A DNA stretch of 64,000 nt from Emticicia agri (GTDB lineage Bacteria > Bacteroidota > Bacteroidia > Cytophagales > Spirosomataceae). The notes beneath the pieces are model-generated. The model saw nothing but the letters and a program-made list of their open reading frames with translations. It did not search any database and was not told where the DNA came from. A program made the position numbers and the translations under genes. Below are positions 60,560 to 64,000 of this stretch, in pieces; within the stretch, counting starts at the first letter, position 1, and the number at the start of each line of letters is the position of its first letter. Location of the stretch: positions 62,001 through 126,000 of the forward strand of contig NZ_SEWF01000006.1 in NCBI RefSeq assembly GCF_004168285.1. Reading direction: 5' to 3'.

Positions 60560-63500
60560 ATGAAAGAAAACTACTTTGTACCTATAAGGGGTACTCTGAT
60601 TTGTGGCATACTTTGGCTGATGTCCATAGTAGCATTTGCACAAAAATCTGTTAGTGGTAAAGTAAGTGACCCAAAAGGTGAGGCTATTCCGGGGGCAAGT
60701 ATTACCCTCAAAGGAACTACAACCGGAACAATCTCAGACGCAGACGGAAATTACAAAATTAATGTCCCAAATTCGGGTGGTGTTTTGGTAGTGAGTTCTA
60801 TTGGTTATAAAAACCAGGAAATTGCTGTAGGCAATCAGACTACGCTGAACATAATTTTAGAGTCAGATGAAGAAACACTTGATGAAGTGGTTGTAACCGG
60901 CTATGGTACTCAGTCAAAAAGAGATATTACAGGAGCTGTAACAACCGTAAATGCAAAAGATTTACAATCTGTACCTGCTACTACTTTTGCGCAACAATTA
61001 CAGGGACGTGCCTCTGGTTTGAGCATTGTAAACGATGCAACACCGGGTGGTAATGCCACTGTTCGTATCCGTGGTTTTGGTACAATCGGTAACAACGACC
61101 CGCTCTTTATTATTGACGGTGTACCTACAGAAAACCAAGGAAACCTCAACCCGAATGATATTGAAACCATTCAGATTCTGAAAGATGCTTCTGCTTCCTC
61201 TATTTATGGTTCTCGTGCGGCTAATGGGGTGGTAATTATCACCACCAGAAAAGGAAAAATCGGCCCTGCAAAAATCAGCTTCTCGGCATACTATGGCACG
61301 CAGAAAGTTTCAGAGAATGTACAGTCATTGAATGCAAAAGAATTAGGTGAATATCTTTATCTGGCAGATAAATATGCCGACAAAGCCCCACAACATGGTC
61401 AGTATACTTTTGGCGCTAATGGTGAAGTAACAATCCCTGCCTATGTATATCCAAGTGCAGGGAAAGAAGGTGCCGCCAATACAAACCCTGCCTTGTATTC
61501 ACTAACACCAAGTAATATTTATCCGATTACCAAATCGGCCGATACTTACTGGTGGGGCGAAGTTACCCAAACAGCACCTATTCAGAACTATCAGCTAACA
61601 GCCAGTGGTGGTTCAGAAAATAGCCGTTATGCTTTATCGGTGGGTTATTTCTCACAAGATGGGGTTGTGAAATTTATCGGTTACGACCGTTATACTTTGC
61701 GTTCAAATACAGAGTTTTCGGCTATTAACAAGAAACTAAGAATAGGCGAGAACTTTACCGTATCATTTGATAACCGTAAAGGTGGTTTCGGTAATAACGA
61801 TGAACAGAATGCGGTTTCGGGTTCTTACAAACACCATCCTTTGTTACCAATCTTTGATATTAACGGATTCTTTGCGGGTTCACGCGGGGCTAATTTAGGT
61901 AACAACTCAAACCCTTATGCTACGCTTGCCCGTCAGGCAGACAACAGAAGATACCGTCTTAGAGGTTTTGGTAATATCTATGGTGAGTATGATATTCTCC
62001 CATTCCTGACATTTAAAACCAGTTTAGGTATTGACATCACTACCGAAAACGGTAAATACATTGGTCGTGCCAACCCTGAGTATATTGAGGGTAGCTTTGT
62101 AAATAGTTCAGAATCAAATACTAACTACGACTACCAATGGGTATGGCAAAATACTTTATCGTTCAGCAAAATTTTTAATACTGTTCATAAAATTGATGCC
62201 TATATAGGTACTGAAGCTATCAAGCAATTTGGCGAATATTTTGGTGCTACCCGTCAAGGTTATGCGTTTGAAACTTTACCAATTATCAGCTATCTCGATT
62301 TAGGAGACCCTACCAAAGTAGGTAATTATGGTAGAGTAGGAAATGACTATTCACTATGGTCGCAGTTTGGTAAATTCAACTATGCTTACAACGATAAATA
62401 TTTGTTTCAGGCTATTATCAGAAACGACGCCTCTTCTCGCTTCTTGTCGGCTTCACGTAATGCACTTTTCCCTGCTTTTAGTTTAGGCTGGCGTTTATCT
62501 GAAGAGAAATTTATTTCTACCAATCTGCCATTTGTAAGCGATTTGAAACTTCGTTTTGGTTGGGGTAAAACAGGTAACCAGAAAATAGGTAATTATAACG
62601 CATTTACTACTTATCGTTCTGACATCTGGCACGCAGGTTATCCGATTGATGGTAACCAGACTACACCAACCATCGGTTATGATACACAGGCATTTGGCAA
62701 CCCTGATGCTAAATGGGAAGCTACTACCTCAACAAACTTCGGGATAGACGCCTCATTGTTCAAAGGTAAGTTAAGCTTCGAACTTGATTTCTGGAAACGT
62801 GTAACATCTGATATGTTATTTACCATTCCATTAACCTTTACAGTGGGCGACGCTGCCGCACCAGCTTATAATGTTGGCCAAATGACCAATAAAGGATTAG
62901 ATGCAGGTATTAACTACAAGAGTAATATCAATAACTTCCGTTATAGTATATCTGCTAACTTATCAACTTATAGAAATAATGTTGATAAATTGGATGAAAG
63001 CCCTAATACACGTTACCTGGGTTATACTTCCCGTGTTCCAGCTATTACCGTAACCCAAGCGGGTATCCCTATTTCATCATTTTATGGTTATACTGTTTTA
63101 GGTATATTCCAGTCGCAATCTGAAGCAGATGCCTGGCCAAAATATGAAAGTTATAACAAACCGGGTAAGTTTAAAATGGCTGATATCAATGGCGATGGAG
63201 TAATTGACCCTAAAGACCAGGGTGTTATTGGTAATCCTCATCCTGACTTTGTTTATGGTTTAAGCTTAAACTTGGGCTACAAAGCATTTGATTTAACCAT
63301 CTTTGCTAACGGAACACAAGGCAACGATGTATTTAACTATACCCGTTATTTCTCCGATTTCAATACTTTTCAGGGTAACCGTTCAAAACGTGCTTTATAT
63401 GATGCCTGGCAGCCTTCCAATCCTTCAGGTACTGTACCTATCATGGATGCCAACGACCAGATTAGTAGTCGACCATCAAGTTACTTTATCGAAGATGGCT

Positions 63501-63736
63501 CTTATTTCCGTATCAAAAACGTACAGTTAACCTATAATCTGCCATCGAAAATTACAGGTAAGACCGCTTTAGACAATGCACAGATTTATGTACAAATGCA
63601 AAACCTGGCTACGTTTACGAAGTACACAGGCCTTAATCCTGAAATTCAGACAGGTGCCGATACTACTTTAGGGTTTGATGGTGGATATATGCCTGTATCA
63701 AGGACATTTATTGTAGGCGTTAATTTTGGTTTTTAA
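60560..63736 (+). CDS. SusC/RagA-type TonB-dependent outer-membrane transporter 2
   Basis: A 1058-residue SusC paralogue. Its first 80 residues are very close to those of SusC 1 (MKENYFVPIRGTLICGILWL, SIVAFAQKSVSGKVSDPKGE), the remainder diverges strongly. The TonB box region is ETLDEVVVTGYGTQSKRDIT, the plug has FAQQLQGRASGLSIVNDATP and LFIIDGVPTENQGNLNPNDI, and the barrel ends GYMPVSRTFIVGVNFGF. No STN domain. The SusD partner starts 54 bases downstream. The paralogue probably carries a different ligand. The long upstream leader with repeated start sites suggests post-transcriptional control. Confidence 0.95.
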   Translation: MKENYFVPIRGTLICGILWLMSIVAFAQKSVSGKVSDPKGEAIPGASITLKGTTTGTISDADGNYKINVPNSGGVLVVSSIGYKNQEIAVGNQTTLNIILESDEETLDEVVVTGYGTQSKRDITGAVTTVNAKDLQSVPATTFAQQLQGRASGLSIVNDATPGGNATVRIRGFGTIGNNDPLFIIDGVPTENQGNLNPNDIETIQILKDASASSIYGSRAANGVVIITTRKGKIGPAKISFSAYYGTQKVSENVQSLNAKELGEYLYLADKYADKAPQHGQYTFGANGEVTIPAYVYPSAGKEGAANTNPALYSLTPSNIYPITKSADTYWWGEVTQTAPIQNYQLTASGGSENSRYALSVGYFSQDGVVKFIGYDRYTLRSNTEFSAINKKLRIGENFTVSFDNRKGGFGNNDEQNAVSGSYKHHPLLPIFDINGFFAGSRGANLGNNSNPYATLARQADNRRYRLRGFGNIYGEYDILPFLTFKTSLGIDITTENGKYIGRANPEYIEGSFVNSSESNTNYDYQWVWQNTLSFSKIFNTVHKIDAYIGTEAIKQFGEYFGATRQGYAFETLPIISYLDLGDPTKVGNYGRVGNDYSLWSQFGKFNYAYNDKYLFQAIIRNDASSRFLSASRNALFPAFSLGWRLSEEKFISTNLPFVSDLKLRFGWGKTGNQKIGNYNAFTTYRSDIWHAGYPIDGNQTTPTIGYDTQAFGNPDAKWEATTSTNFGIDASLFKGKLSFELDFWKRVTSDMLFTIPLTFTVGDAAAPAYNVGQMTNKGLDAGINYKSNINNFRYSISANLSTYRNNVDKLDESPNTRYLGYTSRVPAITVTQAGIPISSFYGYTVLGIFQSQSEADAWPKYESYNKPGKFKMADINGDGVIDPKDQGVIGNPHPDFVYGLSLNLGYKAFDLTIFANGTQGNDVFNYTRYFSDFNTFQGNRSKRALYDAWQPSNPSGTVPIMDANDQISSRPSSYFIEDGSYFRIKNVQLTYNLPSKITGKTALDNAQIYVQMQNLATFTKYTGLNPEIQTGADTTLGFDGGYMPVSRTFIVGVNFGF

Positions 63737-63790
63737 TATTCATATCTGAAAACCAACGACTCAATTACTAATAAAAAAGATTATTCAAAT

Positions 63791-64000
63791 ATGAAAAGTA
63801 ACAATATTGTTAAAATATTTCTGGCTACAGGACTTACAGTTGGATTTGCCATTGGGTGTAGTGACGAATTCCTGACCCGTGAGCCACAAGCCCAGTATAG
63901 CCCAACTGCCTTGAAAACTGCCAAAGGTGTGGAAGGGGTATTGCTGGGAGCCTACGCCATGATTGATGGGACAGGTCTGGACGGACAAGACCCGTGGATG
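63791..64000 (+). CDS. SusD/RagB-type surface lipoprotein 2 (5' part only)
   Basis: From ATG 63791 the first 70 codons are present and run off the right edge. MKSNNIVKIFLATGLTVGFA then IGC is a lipoprotein signal, and SDEFLTREPQAQYSPTALKT, AKGVEGVLLGAYAMIDG is the standard SusD N-terminus (leader, short linker, first helix). It is the surface partner of SusC 2 and follows it by 54 bases. C-terminal part and neighbours are not visible. Confidence 0.88.
   Translation, partial: MKSNNIVKIFLATGLTVGFAIGCSDEFLTREPQAQYSPTALKTAKGVEGVLLGAYAMIDGTGLDGQDPWM

Larger units (their letters stand above)
60212..60566 (+). repeat. Four copies of AAAGCGTATGAAAG, the last being the SusC start
   Basis: AAAAGCGTATGAAAG is found at 60212-60226, 60322-60336 and 60446-60460, and AAAGCGTATGAAAG at 60553-60566, where the ATG starts SusC 2. 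Spacings are 110, 124 and 107 bases. Copies 2 and 3 also share a TTTTGCTGTT block about 20 bases before and ATTAAT after. The ATG of each copy is followed at once by AAA GAT TAA (copies 2 and 3) or by a 15-codon frame (copy 1). Confidence 0.85.

Noticed and set aside
60560-60566. Repeated start region read as a CRISPR-like array
   Set aside because: Only four 14-base repeats, spacers share sequence and contain no proto-spacer-like unique units; no cas genes in the window.

Overview
The window is ordinary chromosomal DNA of a Bacteroidota bacterium. The support is: two SusC/SusD-type outer-membrane uptake pairs, a TPR/PD40/OmpA protein of PorE layout, a LytS/LytTR two-component pair, many Sec-secreted proteins and lipoproteins of Bacteroidota type, and promoters that fit the Bacteroidota consensus (TTTG, about 19-20 nt, TAnnTTTG). 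The moderate A+T content and the gene families (TIGR03805/03806 pair, PVC-type haem domain protein, ASPIC/UnbV proteins) point to Cytophagales, perhaps a Spirosomataceae-like genus; that placement is inference. No tRNA, rRNA, CRISPR array, phage or insertion sequence was recognised.

Layout. 1-1641: wreck of a heavy-metal RND efflux operon, in which a TolC-type gene with a frameshifted signal peptide is joined directly to the middle of a CzcA/CusA-type pump. 2.4-8.8 kb: conserved unknown protein, secreted repeat protein, DUF4349-like lipoprotein, ketoacyl-ACP synthase III, small-domain lipoprotein. 9-14.8 kb: TlpA-like thioredoxin, PorE-like OmpA protein, MOSC protein, membrane proteins, cytochrome b5-like protein. 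15-21.3 kb: lipoprotein, ThiL, NlpC/P60 hydrolase, very large dehydrogenase/HEAT/cytochrome c lipoprotein, SelT/W/H-like redox protein. 21.4-26.8 kb (minus): secreted intradiol dioxygenase-like protein, then a tightly packed six-gene operon (propeller/thioredoxin fusion, small exported protein, two NlpE-like proteins, LytS kinase, LytTR regulator). 27.1-30.1 kb (minus): dihaem cytochrome, beta-helix protein and a Crp/Fnr regulator with an FNR-like site. 32.0-36.2 kb (minus): operon of purine permease, exported MTA/SAH nucleosidase, MalY/PatB lyase, zeta-like kinase and an overlapping 56-residue protein. 36.3-50.3 kb: Tat-type oxidoreductase, SpoVK-like AAA+ ATPase, beta-repeat surface protein, NrtR/AraR-like regulator, orphan ABC ATPase, HisB, deacetylase, RuvC, flippase-like protein plus glycosyltransferase, and dipeptidase. 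51.1-64 kb: SusC/SusD/ASPIC locus followed by a second SusC and the start of a second SusD.

The genes work mostly in the envelope: uptake of polymers or oligomers (two SusCD systems), periplasmic electron transfer and redox (cytochromes, thioredoxins, dehydrogenase), purine and sulfur-amino-acid salvage, and cell-wall hydrolysis. Intergenic spaces are rich in long inverted repeats, nearly all unlike one another, which form hairpins or bidirectional terminators.

The strongest items for follow-up are the six-gene LytTR/NlpE-like operon, the four-fold repeat of the translation-start region in the long leader of the second SusC gene, the efflux-operon deletion with a short shared sequence at its junction, and the zeta-like kinase with its overlapping small partner. 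All assignments were made by reading the sequence; no database search was run.
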